NCBI RefSeq assembly: GCF_020618475.1
Contig: NZ_CP085335.1
Location: forward strand, 1,302,001-1,366,000
Direction of reading: 5' to 3'
From: Haladaptatus halobius
GTDB taxonomy: Archaea; Halobacteriota; Halobacteria; Halobacteriales; Haladaptataceae
Length of the DNA: 64,000 bases
In this document: one piece after another, positions 43,656 to 53,858 of the stretch
How positions within the stretch are numbered: the stretch's first letter is position 1
Layout: each line of letters starts with the position of its first letter
Made by a program: the position numbers and the translations under genes
Notes under the pieces: generated by a model
Told to the model about the DNA's origin: nothing
Seen by the model: only the letters and a program-made list of their open reading frames with translations
Database searches by the model: none

Positions 43656-44882
43656 TCTACTGGCGTCTTCGGACCGGAGGCGGAAGCGATGAACGAGTTC
43701 GTGGACGTGTTTCTCGCCTCGTTACGCGACGGCTACGTACAGGTGAGCGCGTTCGTCGCGGTCACGGTGCTCCTGTTCAGCGTCGTCCAGTACCGGACGA
43801 ACGGCGCGCTGGTCGAACGACTCTCTGAGAACGAGCGGTTGCAACCGCTGTTCGGCGCGCTCATGGGGCTTACCCCCGGCTGTGGCGGTGCGATCGTGAT
43901 GATGCCCCTGTACGTCCGTGGAACGGTCAGCTTCGGAACCGTCGTCGCGACGCTCATCGCCACGGCGGGCGACTCGGCGTTCGTCATCCTCGCGCTGGCC
44001 CCGGAAGCCGCGCTGTACGCGTACGGTATCGCCTTCGCCACCGCCATCGCCTCTGGCTACGTCATCGACTGCTTCGGCATGGGTGTCGGTCGCGTCGACC
44101 GCGCGGTCGCTACTCTCGGGCAGACGGCGACGGACGGCGGAACGGTCAACGCTAATCCCGGTGGTAACCCGACTCACGAGTACGACGCGTGCTGTGAAAC
44201 GGACGCGGCGCGGGAGTCACCAGTTCTAACCCCGTTTAGCCACGCTGTTCACGCCCTCTGGTGGGTGTCGGCGGGTGCCGCGCTCGTTTTGGGTGTGATG
44301 TACCTCCTCGCCGGCGCACCGGACGTACCGCTGACGCTCGGCCCGTCGTACGCCGGCGCGTTCACGGTCGTGGGGCTGACGGGGACGACGGCGTCGTTCT
44401 ACCTCTACTTCGTCGGACGACACTACCTCGGCGAAGGACGCGTCGGTCGTGCTCGCGACTCGTTCGTCGACCTCTACGACACGCTGACACACGCGGCGCT
44501 GGAGACGAGTTTCGTCACGGTGTGGGTTCTCGCGGCGTACTTGCTCTACGAGTACGGCGTCCTCATCCTCGGCATCGATGTGGGGTCGCTCGCCGCCGCC
44601 GTCGGCGTGCTCGCGCCCGTGGCCGGCGCGCTCGTCGGGCTGATTCCCGGCTGTGGACCGCAGATCGTACTGGCGAGCGTGTACGCCGAGGGCGCGGTTC
44701 CGTTCTCCGCGCTCACCGCGAACGCCATCAGTCAAGACGGTGACGCCCTCTTCCCCCTCATCGCCATCGACAAGAAAGCCGCCATCGTCGCGTCCATCTA
44801 CACGACGATTCCCGCGTTGGTCGTCGGCGTCGTCCTGCATCTGCTGTTCGGCCCCATGACCGGATTCGGCGTTTTGGGGTGA
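43647..44882 (+). CDS. Ten-helix heavy-metal/manganese exporter-like protein
   Basis: A protein of 411 residues (or 397 from the ATG at 43689) with about ten membrane helices in two related halves. Each half has a PGCGG/PGCGP motif (LTPGCGGAIV, LIPGCGPQIV) followed by a similar segment, typical of the putative manganese transporter/ArsP_2-type family. A His/Cys-poor cytoplasmic linker lies between (GGNPTHEYDACCETD). The operator over its promoter supports metal control. Export of Mn2+ is likely by family; the metal is not proven. The real start may be 43689, since 43647 lies in the operator. Confidence 0.8.
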   Translation: MSKSTGVFGPEAEAMNEFVDVFLASLRDGYVQVSAFVAVTVLLFSVVQYRTNGALVERLSENERLQPLFGALMGLTPGCGGAIVMMPLYVRGTVSFGTVVATLIATAGDSAFVILALAPEAALYAYGIAFATAIASGYVIDCFGMGVGRVDRAVATLGQTATDGGTVNANPGGNPTHEYDACCETDAARESPVLTPFSHAVHALWWVSAGAALVLGVMYLLAGAPDVPLTLGPSYAGAFTVVGLTGTTASFYLYFVGRHYLGEGRVGRARDSFVDLYDTLTHAALETSFVTVWVLAAYLLYEYGVLILGIDVGSLAAAVGVLAPVAGALVGLIPGCGPQIVLASVYAEGAVPFSALTANAISQDGDALFPLIAIDKKAAIVASIYTTIPALVVGVVLHLLFGPMTGFGVLG

Positions 44883-44965
44883 GGGCGGTCGAGTCACTCG
44901 ACGATGGACCGTTCGACGAATTTCTTCGCTTCCCAGCGTCTTCGAGCACCTTATCGACCTCGAAG

Positions 44966-45250
44966 CTACGTCGTGAACAGGTGTCCCTCTCGGGGCGCAT
45001 CGAACAGCCCGATTCGAACCCCGGCGTCGAGCCACGCGTGCCCGTAGGAGAACGAGGCGAGCGCGTTGACGAGGTCGTCGTCCTCGCGGAAGTGCCGCCC
45101 GTCTTCGAGGTACGACCGCGCCATCTCCCGGCAGTCCACCGCCGCCTCGCCCATCGGCGTGTCGGTCGGCGGAGCGATCTCGGCGGCGTCGAGCGCCTCC
45201 GATAACAGTCGCTCGTAGCGGTTCGTCTTCTCGTCTATATCCGCAGTCAT
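44966..45250 (-). CDS. DUF357 family protein
   Basis: A 94-residue, mainly helical protein: TNRYERLLSEALDAAEI, then EMARSYLEDGRHFREDDDLVNALASFSYGHAWLDAGVR in several segments. It matches the small archaeal DUF357 family, which has an unknown function. The ATG at 45250 is preferred to longer frames. Confidence 0.84.
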   Translation of the reverse strand: MTADIDEKTNRYERLLSEALDAAEIAPPTDTPMGEAAVDCREMARSYLEDGRHFREDDDLVNALASFSYGHAWLDAGVRIGLFDAPREGHLFTT

Positions 45251-45403
45251 AGGCGTGAGAAGCGAGGGGGAGGAGGGTAAGAGCTTCGAACGAATTCGAG
45301 CGGTCGAAGTCGAAGGAGTCGGAGGGAGCCAACTGGACTGACGATACCGGAAACGAGGGAAGACAGCGCAAGGTAAATACACGATGGGGCGTGATATTGC
45401 ACC

Positions 45404-46771
45404 ATGACCGAACACCCTCACGTCGAGATCTATACGAAGGAGGACTGTCCGTACTGTGATAAAGCGAAAGACCTCTTCGACGAGAAAGGCGTCGAGTACG
45501 AAACGTACAACGTGACCGGCGACGAGGAACTGTTCGAGGAGATGGTCGAACGAGCGAACGGTCGCAAGACGGCTCCCGAGGTGTTCATCGACGACGAACT
45601 CATCGGGGGGTGGGACGAGACCAGCGCACTCGAAGAGACGGGCGAACTCGACCAGAAGCTGGGAATCGAACGAGCCGACGGAGGGAACGGTGATTCGGGG
45701 ATGCGGGGCTCGGGAGGCCGCGAAGCCGCCGACGCCCAGCACCGGAAGCTCATCGTCTCCGGAAGCGGCATCGCGGGGCTGACCGCGGCCATCTACGCCG
45801 CGCGGGCGAACAACGACCCACTCATCCTACAAGGCGACGAACCGGGCGGGCAGTTGACACTCACGACGGAGGTCGAAAACTACCCCGGATTCCCGGACGG
45901 CATCAGCGGTCCCGACCTCATCAATAACATGCAGGAGCAGGCCGAGCGGTTCGGTGCCGAAGTCGAGATGGGAATCATCGAGGACGTGGACGACACCGCG
46001 CGCCCGTTCCGCGTCGAGCTCTCGAATGGGAAGGTGTTCACGACCGACGCGCTCATCGCGGCCAGCGGTGCGAGCGCCCGAACCCTCTCGATTCCGGGGG
46101 AGGACGAACTGATGGGTTACGGGGTCTCGACTTGTGCGACCTGCGACGGCGCGTTCTTCCGCGACGAGGAGATGGTCGTCATCGGCGGCGGCGACGCCGC
46201 GTTCGAGGAAGCCACCTTCCTCACCAAGTTCGCGGAGAAGGTGTATCTCGTTCACCGCCGCGAGGAGTTCCGCGCCGAGGATTACTGGCAAGACCGCGTC
46301 CAGGAGAAGGTCGAGGACGGCGACATCGAGATCATGAAGAACACCGAAGCGACCGAGATTCACGGCTCGCCCGAGGGCGGCGTCAGTCACGTCAGGATGG
46401 TCACCAACCCTGGGGGTCGCCCCACCGAAAAGCCGGACGACCCGGAGACCGAGGAGTTCGACTTCGACGTAGGCGCGGTGTTCCTCGCCATCGGTCACAC
46501 GCCGAACACGGGCTACCTCGAAGGGACAGACGTCCGACTGGACGAGGAGGGGTACATCCGCACCGAGGGCGGCAAGGGCGGCGGCCAGACGAAGACGGAC
46601 GTACCCGGCATCTTCGGTGCAGGCGACGTGGTCGACTTCCACTACCAGCAGGCCGTGACCGCCGCGGGCATGGGGTGTAAGGCCGCCATCGACGCGGACG
46701 AGTACCTCGAAACCGCCGAAGTGGGCGGCGTGAGCGTCACGCAGGAAAGCGCGGCGGCCTCCGACGACTGA
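45404..46771 (+). CDS. Glutaredoxin-thioredoxin reductase fusion
   Basis: A 455-residue protein. Residues 1-88 are a glutaredoxin with CPYC and TAPEVFIDDELIGGWD. A linker (GNGDSGMRGSGG) follows. Residues from 112 form a thioredoxin-reductase-type flavoprotein with GSGIAGLTAAIYAARA, the redox-active CATC in STCATCDGAFF, and the FAD-side GDVVD. The NADPH-binding motif is GGGDAAFEEA. The fusion links the reductase with its own disulphide carrier. Confidence 0.92.
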   Translation: MTEHPHVEIYTKEDCPYCDKAKDLFDEKGVEYETYNVTGDEELFEEMVERANGRKTAPEVFIDDELIGGWDETSALEETGELDQKLGIERADGGNGDSGMRGSGGREAADAQHRKLIVSGSGIAGLTAAIYAARANNDPLILQGDEPGGQLTLTTEVENYPGFPDGISGPDLINNMQEQAERFGAEVEMGIIEDVDDTARPFRVELSNGKVFTTDALIAASGASARTLSIPGEDELMGYGVSTCATCDGAFFRDEEMVVIGGGDAAFEEATFLTKFAEKVYLVHRREEFRAEDYWQDRVQEKVEDGDIEIMKNTEATEIHGSPEGGVSHVRMVTNPGGRPTEKPDDPETEEFDFDVGAVFLAIGHTPNTGYLEGTDVRLDEEGYIRTEGGKGGGQTKTDVPGIFGAGDVVDFHYQQAVTAAGMGCKAAIDADEYLETAEVGGVSVTQESAAASDD

Positions 46772-46850
46772 GTTCAACGCCGTTCGGCGCGCCGGTACGT
46801 CGTCCGGCCCCTACCCACAGACCCTTTACCCTTCACGGTGAAGTGACGGT

Positions 46851-47150
46851 ATGGCAGACACAGACGACATCGAGACGTCGACGTACACCATCGAAGGGCC
46901 GGAGGGCGAAACCGACGACCTCGAACTTCCGCCGGGCCTCATCGACCTGCTCCGCGAGGGGAACGAGACGCAGTCGGAGGTCATCGGTGACATGGCGCTC
47001 ATCTCGTTCGTTCAGCAGGCCCACGCGGCGGTTCACCACAGTCAGGGCGAAGCCGACCCCCAGATCACCGCCATCGAAGAGAAATCGCGCGAACTGTTCG
47101 AAGAACGACTCGGCATCACGTTCGAGGAAGCGACCGGCCACTCCCACTAA
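46851..47150 (+). CDS. Conserved haloarchaeal protein (99 aa)
   Basis: A 99-residue acidic protein with helices (VIGDMALISFVQQAHAAVHHS) and an ending EEATGHSH. No motif is recognised. The stop overlaps by 4 bases with that of the convergent MBL-fold gene. Confidence 0.7.
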   Translation: MADTDDIETSTYTIEGPEGETDDLELPPGLIDLLREGNETQSEVIGDMALISFVQQAHAAVHHSQGEADPQITAIEEKSRELFEERLGITFEEATGHSH

Positions 47151-47983
47151 AGTTCGATTCGGTCCCCGATTTCTACGATCTCGAGCGACATCGGGTAGTC
47201 GTAACTCCGGGCGTGTTCGTATAGCGCGGTCGGGTTCGCCGTGAGACCCTTCCACATGTCCCAGTGGCTCGGGAGCAGTCGGTCGATTCGGAGGGCGTTC
47301 GCGGCGGCCACGACCTCGTTCTCGTCGCTGTACCATTTCGTGCGCTTCGGTTCCCCAGTTTGTTTGTCCGGCACCCGTCCGACCGACCCGAACGCCAGCA
47401 CGCCGAGGTCGATGTCGTACCGCTCGCCGACGGATTTGAGTTCGTCGCCCGGCTTTGTATCGCCGCCGTGGAAGAACGTCCCGGTCGCGTGCTCTATCAC
47501 GTACGAAACCGGATGCGTCGAGTCGGAATCGTGCGCCGGTTCGACGTGGACAGTGAACTCGCCGACGTCGAACGAATCGCCCTCCGCCACCGCCTCGAAT
47601 TGGTCGTCGGAGACGTTCCACTCCTCGGTCCAGCGTTCATCCTCCCGCGCGACCGTGAGCCCGTCGTCGGGTGCGTAGAAGGTCGCTCCGGTCGATTCGA
47701 GGATCGGTGCCTGACTCGGCCCGTGGACGTGGTCGGTGTGCTCGTGCGTCGCCAGCACTGCGTCGGTCTCCGTCACGTCCGTCGGGTCGAACGGTACGGG
47801 AACCATGCGAACGGTTCGCGGCGGGTCGCCCGTTCCGAGATACGGATCGATGAACAACGTCGTTCCGCCGCTCGCCTTCAGGATGAATCCGTTGCAGCCG
47901 AGATACCAGATGCCGACACCCTCGGGCGTCGCGTTCTCGACTGCCCGAGGAAGCCAGTCGCCCCAGTCGCTGTGAATCGCCAT
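47147..47983 (-). CDS. MBL-fold metallohydrolase, UlaG-like
   Basis: A 278-residue metallo-beta-lactamase fold protein. The metal motif is ATHEHTDHVHG (HxHxDH), with further His residues in VEPAHDSD, FHGGDTK and LPSHWDM. The pattern GIWYLGCNGFIL at the start and long loops recall L-ascorbate-6-phosphate lactonase-like enzymes. The real substrate is unknown. ATG at 47983 is the conserved start. Confidence 0.86.
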   Translation of the reverse strand: MAIHSDWGDWLPRAVENATPEGVGIWYLGCNGFILKASGGTTLFIDPYLGTGDPPRTVRMVPVPFDPTDVTETDAVLATHEHTDHVHGPSQAPILESTGATFYAPDDGLTVAREDERWTEEWNVSDDQFEAVAEGDSFDVGEFTVHVEPAHDSDSTHPVSYVIEHATGTFFHGGDTKPGDELKSVGERYDIDLGVLAFGSVGRVPDKQTGEPKRTKWYSDENEVVAAANALRIDRLLPSHWDMWKGLTANPTALYEHARSYDYPMSLEIVEIGDRIEL

Positions 47984-48225
47984 GCGAACTACTGCCCGGT
48001 AAACCCGCCTAAAGGTTGCGTTCGCTTCGTCCTCCGCTCGAAAAACGTTCAAACTCAACGTCTATGAATCGATTGATATGAGTAATTAACCAAAGACATA
48101 TCTCTCCGCGGTCAAATTCCGGAAACGCCTACTGTCGGTGTTTTCACTGGCGGTGGGCAAACCGGTACTGCAGTGTACCTCTGACAAGTGCGGCCTTACT
48201 GCCGCACTCACATTCGAACGGAACG

Positions 48226-48564
48226 TTAACAGTCGGAAGCGAGGTCGAACAGAGTTCGGACGACGGCGGCGTCGGGGATTCGTTCGACGGTGTTCTCCTG
48301 CAAGTCGTAGGCGACGATTTCGTAATCCACGAGTCGCGGCAGATGTACGTGATGTAACGCGATAGCGATTTGTTCTGATTCCATTTCCAACACAGCGTCG
48401 TCGGCGCAGAACTCCGCGAGTTCGGTCACCGAGACGGGGCGTTCGTGTTCTGCGAGCTGTCGGAGGAGAGACCGACGGAGTGGGGCTCCGAGAATGTCGA
48501 GCGCCGTGGTAAGCGACCACGGTAGTGTCTCTTCTTCGCCATCCAGTGTGGGGTTTCGGATCAT
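48226..48564 (-). CDS. Winged-helix protein of the DUF7344 type
   Basis: A 112-residue DNA-binding protein: ALDILGAPLRRSLLRQLAEHE, VSVTELAEFCADD, IALHHVHLPRLVDYEIVAYD, and TVERIPDAAVV. The LHHVHLPRLxD pattern is typical of the haloarchaeal winged-helix family (DUF7344 as I recall), and is also found in the 60553 gene. Function: transcription regulator, target unknown. Confidence 0.82.
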   Translation of the reverse strand: MIRNPTLDGEEETLPWSLTTALDILGAPLRRSLLRQLAEHERPVSVTELAEFCADDAVLEMESEQIAIALHHVHLPRLVDYEIVAYDLQENTVERIPDAAVVRTLFDLASDC

Positions 48565-48750
48565 TGGTTGCTGACCTCGGTGTGACGACGGCGTTCGGGG
48601 GGAGAGCCGATGGCGACGGGGACGCAGTTAGATTCTCCGATTCGGGCGTGGTAGTAATGGAAAGGAACGCTCATTACTTTAGTTAGTCAGACGCGATTCA
48701 ACATCGGAAAAAAGTACAGCGATCGAAAGCGCGGTTCGGTATCTTCGAAT

Positions 48751-48765
48751 AACTATATAATAGTT
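48751..48765 (+). promoter_or_regulatory. AT-rich palindrome AACTAT-ATA-ATAGTT
   Basis: A perfect 6-3-6 inverted repeat lies 54 bases before the regulator gene at 48819, next to TTTTTAAG. It may be an operator, possibly for autoregulation. Confidence 0.45.
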
Positions 48766-48818
48766 GTGGCTTTTTAAGACAAACTTATGCGGGATGCACC
48801 ACAAGAGGCGAGTGGCAC

Positions 48819-49604
48819 ATGAACGAGGCGGGAGACGGTTCGGACGATCTGATAACGGCAGTGACGAAGCGGGCGGAATTTCTCTCCGCGCTCTCGTCCG
48901 AACCGATACCGAAACGCGACCTCGGAGACGAACTCAGAGTCTCCCGTTCGACGGTGTACAAAGCGGTGCGAGAACTGCGTGAACACGACCTCGTCAAGCG
49001 GACGGACGATGGACTCGAACTGACGCTCGCCGGTCGCTTGCTCGAAACGGAGTACGACACATTTCGGGGGTGCGTGGAAGACGTGCGCCGAACCCGCCAA
49101 CTGCTCTCTATTCTCCCGACCGACTGCGAGCTACCGATGGCGCTCGTCGACGACGCGACTGTCGCCCTCGCGGAGCGCCACGCGCCGAATCATCCGGTTC
49201 AGTACGTCGAAGAGATAGTATCGGAAGCGGACGTGGCGCGAGGTTTCTCGCCGGTCGCCCTCCCGCAGTACGTGGAGTTGTTCCACAAGCAGGCCGTCCG
49301 AGGAAATATGTCTGCAGAACTCGTGCTCGAACGTCCAGTCGTCCGATATCTCGTCACCGACTACGGCGACCGACTCCAAGAGGCGCTGCAATCTGGAGAT
49401 CTCTCCGTCTGGGAGACGACCGAGACGCTCCCGTTCGGACTCATCGCGGTGGAAGGGGAGCGCGACGGGGTCTGCGTCGTCGTGTACGACGACCGGGGCG
49501 AACTCCGAGGTCTCATCGCCAATCGCGCCCCGGAAGCGGTGGCGTGGGGCCGCGAAATCTTCGAGTCGTATCGCGACGGCGCGGACTATATCGGGGGGCA
49601 GTGA
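48819..49604 (+). CDS. Winged-helix regulator with FilR1-like sensor domain
   Basis: A 261-residue protein. The N-terminal 70 residues are a winged helix (SSEPIPKRDLGDELRVSRSTVYKAVRELREHDLV by parts). The C-terminal half follows the FilR1/DUF1724 sensor domain seen in many archaeal regulators (FGLIAVEGERDGVCVVVYDDRGELRG by parts). The effector is unknown. It lies divergent from the DUF7344 gene. Confidence 0.85.
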   Translation: MNEAGDGSDDLITAVTKRAEFLSALSSEPIPKRDLGDELRVSRSTVYKAVRELREHDLVKRTDDGLELTLAGRLLETEYDTFRGCVEDVRRTRQLLSILPTDCELPMALVDDATVALAERHAPNHPVQYVEEIVSEADVARGFSPVALPQYVELFHKQAVRGNMSAELVLERPVVRYLVTDYGDRLQEALQSGDLSVWETTETLPFGLIAVEGERDGVCVVVYDDRGELRGLIANRAPEAVAWGREIFESYRDGADYIGGQ

Positions 49605-49623
49605 CTCGGCGTCGGAGCGCGGC

Positions 49624-50478
49624 TCACCGATTCTCCCACACCGGTTCTCGATCCTCAAAGAAGGCGTCGATGCCTTCGTTCTTATCCTCGGACGCGAACA
49701 ACAACGCGAACAGCTCCGCCTCGTACTCGATGCCCGCTTCGAGTTCCATCCGACTGCTCGCCTTGACGGCCTTCTTCGCCAGTTCGAGCGCCGCCGGACT
49801 CTTCTCGGCCATCCGTCCCGCCAGTTCGGAGACGCGGTCTTCGAACTCGTCGTCCGAGCACACCTCGTCAACGAGTCCGATGTCGTGGGCCTCCGCGGCG
49901 TCGATGATTTCGCCGGAGAGAACGAGCCGCATCGCCTGTCCTTCGCCGACCAATCGGGGGAGGCGCTGGGTGCCCCCCCCGCCGGGCATGATGCCGAGGT
50001 TGATCTCCGGCTGGCCGAGTTTCGCGCGTTCGTGCGCGATGCGTACGTCGCAGGCCTGTGCGAGTTCGCAACCGCCACCGAGCGCGTGACCGTTGAGCGC
50101 CCCGATGACCGGCTTCTCCAAATCGTCCACGTACTCGTATACTCGTGGACGCTTGCTGGCCTCGCGTTGTTCGAGCGCGTCGCGCTCCCGGAGTTCGTTC
50201 ACGTCGGCTCCGGCGACGAACGCCTTCGCCTCGTCCGCTCCGGTGAGGACGACGACGCGCACGCCCGGTGACGCTTCGACCGCGTCGAGCACGTCCTTCA
50301 GTTCGGAACGAAGTTGAGTGTTCAGGGCGTTGCGAGCGTCGGGGCGGTTCAGCGTGACCGTGGCGACGTACTCCTCGACCGCCGCGTCCACCGTCTCGCA
50401 CTCGCCCGCGACCTGTTCTGGACTGCCGGGGGTTTCGTCGGTCTGGTTCGTTTCGGCTTCGTTCGTCTCGTCGCTCAT
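49624..50478 (-). CDS. Enoyl-CoA hydratase/isomerase
   Basis: A 284-residue crotonase-family protein. TLNRPDARNALN, AFVAGADVNEL, GHALGGGCELAQACD and INLGIMPGGGGTQRLPRLVG are the CoA-binding and oxyanion-hole segments; the catalytic Glu residues are present in the GGCELA and PEINLG contexts. It acts in fatty-acid beta-oxidation. A short acidic N-terminal extension (about 30 residues) precedes the domain. The stop of the upstream dehydrogenase overlaps its start by 4 bases. Confidence 0.93.
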   Translation of the reverse strand: MSDETNEAETNQTDETPGSPEQVAGECETVDAAVEEYVATVTLNRPDARNALNTQLRSELKDVLDAVEASPGVRVVVLTGADEAKAFVAGADVNELRERDALEQREASKRPRVYEYVDDLEKPVIGALNGHALGGGCELAQACDVRIAHERAKLGQPEINLGIMPGGGGTQRLPRLVGEGQAMRLVLSGEIIDAAEAHDIGLVDEVCSDDEFEDRVSELAGRMAEKSPAALELAKKAVKASSRMELEAGIEYEAELFALLFASEDKNEGIDAFFEDREPVWENR

Positions 50479-51356
50479 TCATCGTCACCTCCGCTCACTC
50501 CCACGACTTCGCCGTCCTCCCAAACGTAGAATCCCTCGCCGGTCTTCTTGCCGAGCTTCCCGGCTCGAACCTTCTGGCGCAGAATCTGTGGCGGGCGGAA
50601 TCGCTCGCCCAGTTCCTCGCGGAGATGTTCGAGGATGTCGAGGCGAACGTCCAGTCCGACCACGTCGCCGAGTTCGATGGGACCCATGGGGTGGTTGTAG
50701 CCGAGTTCCATCGCGGCGTCGATGTCGCGGGGACTCGCCACGCCCTCCTGGAGCATCCGGATGGCTTCGACGCCGAGGGCGACCCCGAGACGCGAGGATG
50801 CGAATCCGGGGGAGTCGCGCACTTCGACTGCCACCTTGCCGATATCCTCGACGAACTCGCTGGCGAATTCGACCGTTCCGTCGTCTGCCTGTTCGGGGAC
50901 GACGACTTCGACGAGTTTCATGATGTGAACCGGGTTGAAGAAGTGGAGGCCGACGGCGCGCGTCGGGTCGGAGAGCGCGCTGGCGATTTCGGTCAGCGAG
51001 AGCGACGAGGTGTTCGACGCGATGACGGTCTCGGGGGAGACGAGTTCCTCCACGTCCGCTAACGTCGCCCGCTTGATGTCCATCTCCTCCGGCACCGCCT
51101 CGACCACCAAGTCCGCGTCACCAACTGCGGTTTCGAGGTCGGTCGTGCCCGAGATTCGGTCGAGCGCCGCGGCCTTCTCCTCCTCGGTCACCTTGTCACG
51201 TTCGACGCCCCCTTGCAGGTTCGCCTTGATGCTCTCGATACCGTCCTCGACGAACTCCGCTTCAATGTCGCGGAGCGCCACGTCGTGGCCCGCCATCGCC
51301 GTGACCTGTGCGATTCCGTGCCCCATCGTTCCGGCTCCGAGTACGCCTACCTTCAT
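50475..51356 (-). CDS. 3-hydroxyacyl-CoA dehydrogenase
   Basis: A 293-residue 3-hydroxyacyl-CoA dehydrogenase. The NAD motif is VGVLGAGTMGHGIAQV, and ASNTSSLS, GLHFFNPVHIMKLVEVV, and NHPMGPIELGD are all in place, with the catalytic His in FFNPVH. It oxidises the 3-hydroxyacyl-CoA made by the hydratase whose gene follows with ATGA overlap. ATG at 51356 is the family start. Confidence 0.94.
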   Translation of the reverse strand: MKVGVLGAGTMGHGIAQVTAMAGHDVALRDIEAEFVEDGIESIKANLQGGVERDKVTEEEKAAALDRISGTTDLETAVGDADLVVEAVPEEMDIKRATLADVEELVSPETVIASNTSSLSLTEIASALSDPTRAVGLHFFNPVHIMKLVEVVVPEQADDGTVEFASEFVEDIGKVAVEVRDSPGFASSRLGVALGVEAIRMLQEGVASPRDIDAAMELGYNHPMGPIELGDVVGLDVRLDILEHLREELGERFRPPQILRQKVRAGKLGKKTGEGFYVWEDGEVVGVSGGDDE

Positions 51357-51424
51357 ACCCGAGAGCGCGTGGGGCCGAAGGAAAAGCGTTTTTCTACGCG
51401 ACGCGCCGAGCGTCGACCTCGGCC

Positions 51425-52269
<845 letters not shown>

Positions 52270-52448
52270 TCAAATACCTTTCGATAATTGACCTGTACCG
52301 TTCCCAACTCGTTGCAGAACGCTTTTACCGTGACCGGGAAATTGGATAATTGTCTCGGGTAGGGGTACACGAGACAGAATTTTTATAGAACCGCTCTCGG
52401 AGCCGCAGGTTCGAACGTCGGTAATCTGTCGCCCTCTCGATTCGAGAT

Positions 52449-53858
52449 TCAGCCACTCGGCCGAATTTTGAATCCGTACCTCGTCACGCCTTCTTGCGTG
52501 TAGATTCGGCGCATCGTCGTCGCCACCCTATCGCCGATTTCGAGGCTTTTGGGGTCGGTACCGGTCACCTGCGCGGGGGCGCTCGCCGAGTCGCCGTCCG
52601 GCCCGTCCAGCGCGACTATCGCCACGTCGAAATCCCCCGACTGGGCCTGCTGTTCCGCGAACTCCGGCGGAGCACCGCCCTGCGAGATGGTCGTCGCAGC
52701 TTCCACGGTTCCCTCGCCCGTCAGTCGCACCTCCTCGTACTCGACCATCGATTTGCACCCGCTGCACGCGCCCTCCGGTGGGAAGTTCAGTGCGCCGCAG
52801 TTCGAACACCTCCCGGCGAGTAGTCGGTGGCGCTGGTCGAGCGTTCGCCGCCACGACGGGACGCTGACGTAAGCTCCCCCGCCGCTCGGCGGGCCGGAGG
52901 TGAGTTCGCCGCGCTTTCGGAGATACTCGGCGTAGGAGATGGCGTCGTCGCCGTCCAGCGCGAGCGACACCGGCACCTCGCCGGCCTCCACGAGCAGCGC
53001 GTCGGCCCCGGCACCGCTTCCGAACGACGCTGCGAGGATTCGCTCGTGATCTTCGCTCAGGGCTTTCGCCAGTCCCAGCGGAACGCTCGCCGCGCCGGCG
53101 TCGCCGAGTTCGTGGACGAGCGTTCCGGCTCGAACTTCGTCCACGCCGACGCCGAGCGCGCCGGCTGCGCGGTAGGGGAGCTTTCCGTCCGGGGCCTGCA
53201 CCGCGACGGCGTCCACGTCCTCGAATTCTAGCTGTTCGACCGCCCCGGCGAGCGTCTCGGTGAACGCGCGTCGGTCGTAGCCCGTGACGCCCAGTCCTTC
53301 GACGTTCTCGCCGCCGGTTCGTCGGAACCGTGTGCCGGGGAACTCGCTGACGTACTCGGCGCGCTGGACGACACTCGCCGGGCCGTCGTCCGCGAGGACG
53401 AACGCCGCCGCCCCCGCTCCTGCGGCGTGGTCTTCCGCCGAATCGGGGTCTCCGCGCGGGCAGTCGGCGGCCACGACCAGCCCGACGCCGTCGTTCCGCG
53501 AACCTGCGGCCAGTCCGGCCGCGAGCGCTCGTGTTCCGGCGCGGGTACTTCCCGTGAAGACGTGCCTGGTCGCGTCGCTCGGGACGCCGAGCATCCCACC
53601 GAGTCGGGCGGTCAGGTCTTCCTCGGCCAGCGGTGGGGTGGTCGAGGCGAACGCGAGGAAAGCGACTTCGGGATTTTCGGCGGCGTCGAGCGCCCGCGTC
53701 GCCGCCTCGAAGGCCATCGTCAGGGCGTCCTCGTCGGAATCCGGCACCGCCTTTTCGTCGACTCCTGCGGCGTGGAACCGCCCCCACGCCTCGCGGAACT
53801 CGTCCGCTGAGATGCGGAATCGCGGGGCGTAGGCTCCGACCGCAGCGATGTTCGTCAC
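52449..53858 (-). CDS. HMG-CoA synthase-like protein fused to a DUF35 OB-fold domain
   Basis: A 469-residue protein. Residues 1-320 follow the thiolase/HMG-CoA synthase fold (TNIAAVGAYAPRFRI; AFLAFASTTPPLAEEDLT; GLGVTGYDRRAF; VHELGDAGAASVPLGLAKAL). Where the catalytic Cys is expected the sequence is FTGSTRAGTRAL, so Cys seems replaced by Ser or Thr. From about 350 there is a DUF35 rubredoxin-like zinc part (CSNCGALNFPPEGACSGCK) and an OB-fold. DUF35 proteins bind thiolases and CoA substrates. The gene overlaps the thiolase gene by 4 bases (ATGA). It may act as a non-catalytic scaffold for that thiolase. Confidence 0.84.
   Translation of the reverse strand: MTNIAAVGAYAPRFRISADEFREAWGRFHAAGVDEKAVPDSDEDALTMAFEAATRALDAAENPEVAFLAFASTTPPLAEEDLTARLGGMLGVPSDATRHVFTGSTRAGTRALAAGLAAGSRNDGVGLVVAADCPRGDPDSAEDHAAGAGAAAFVLADDGPASVVQRAEYVSEFPGTRFRRTGGENVEGLGVTGYDRRAFTETLAGAVEQLEFEDVDAVAVQAPDGKLPYRAAGALGVGVDEVRAGTLVHELGDAGAASVPLGLAKALSEDHERILAASFGSGAGADALLVEAGEVPVSLALDGDDAISYAEYLRKRGELTSGPPSGGGAYVSVPSWRRTLDQRHRLLAGRCSNCGALNFPPEGACSGCKSMVEYEEVRLTGEGTVEAATTISQGGAPPEFAEQQAQSGDFDVAIVALDGPDGDSASAPAQVTGTDPKSLEIGDRVATTMRRIYTQEGVTRYGFKIRPSG

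Noticed and set aside
52395..52430. GGTTCGAA, like a tRNA T-loop
   Set aside because: The flanking bases do not form a T-stem, and no acceptor or anticodon arm is found nearby.
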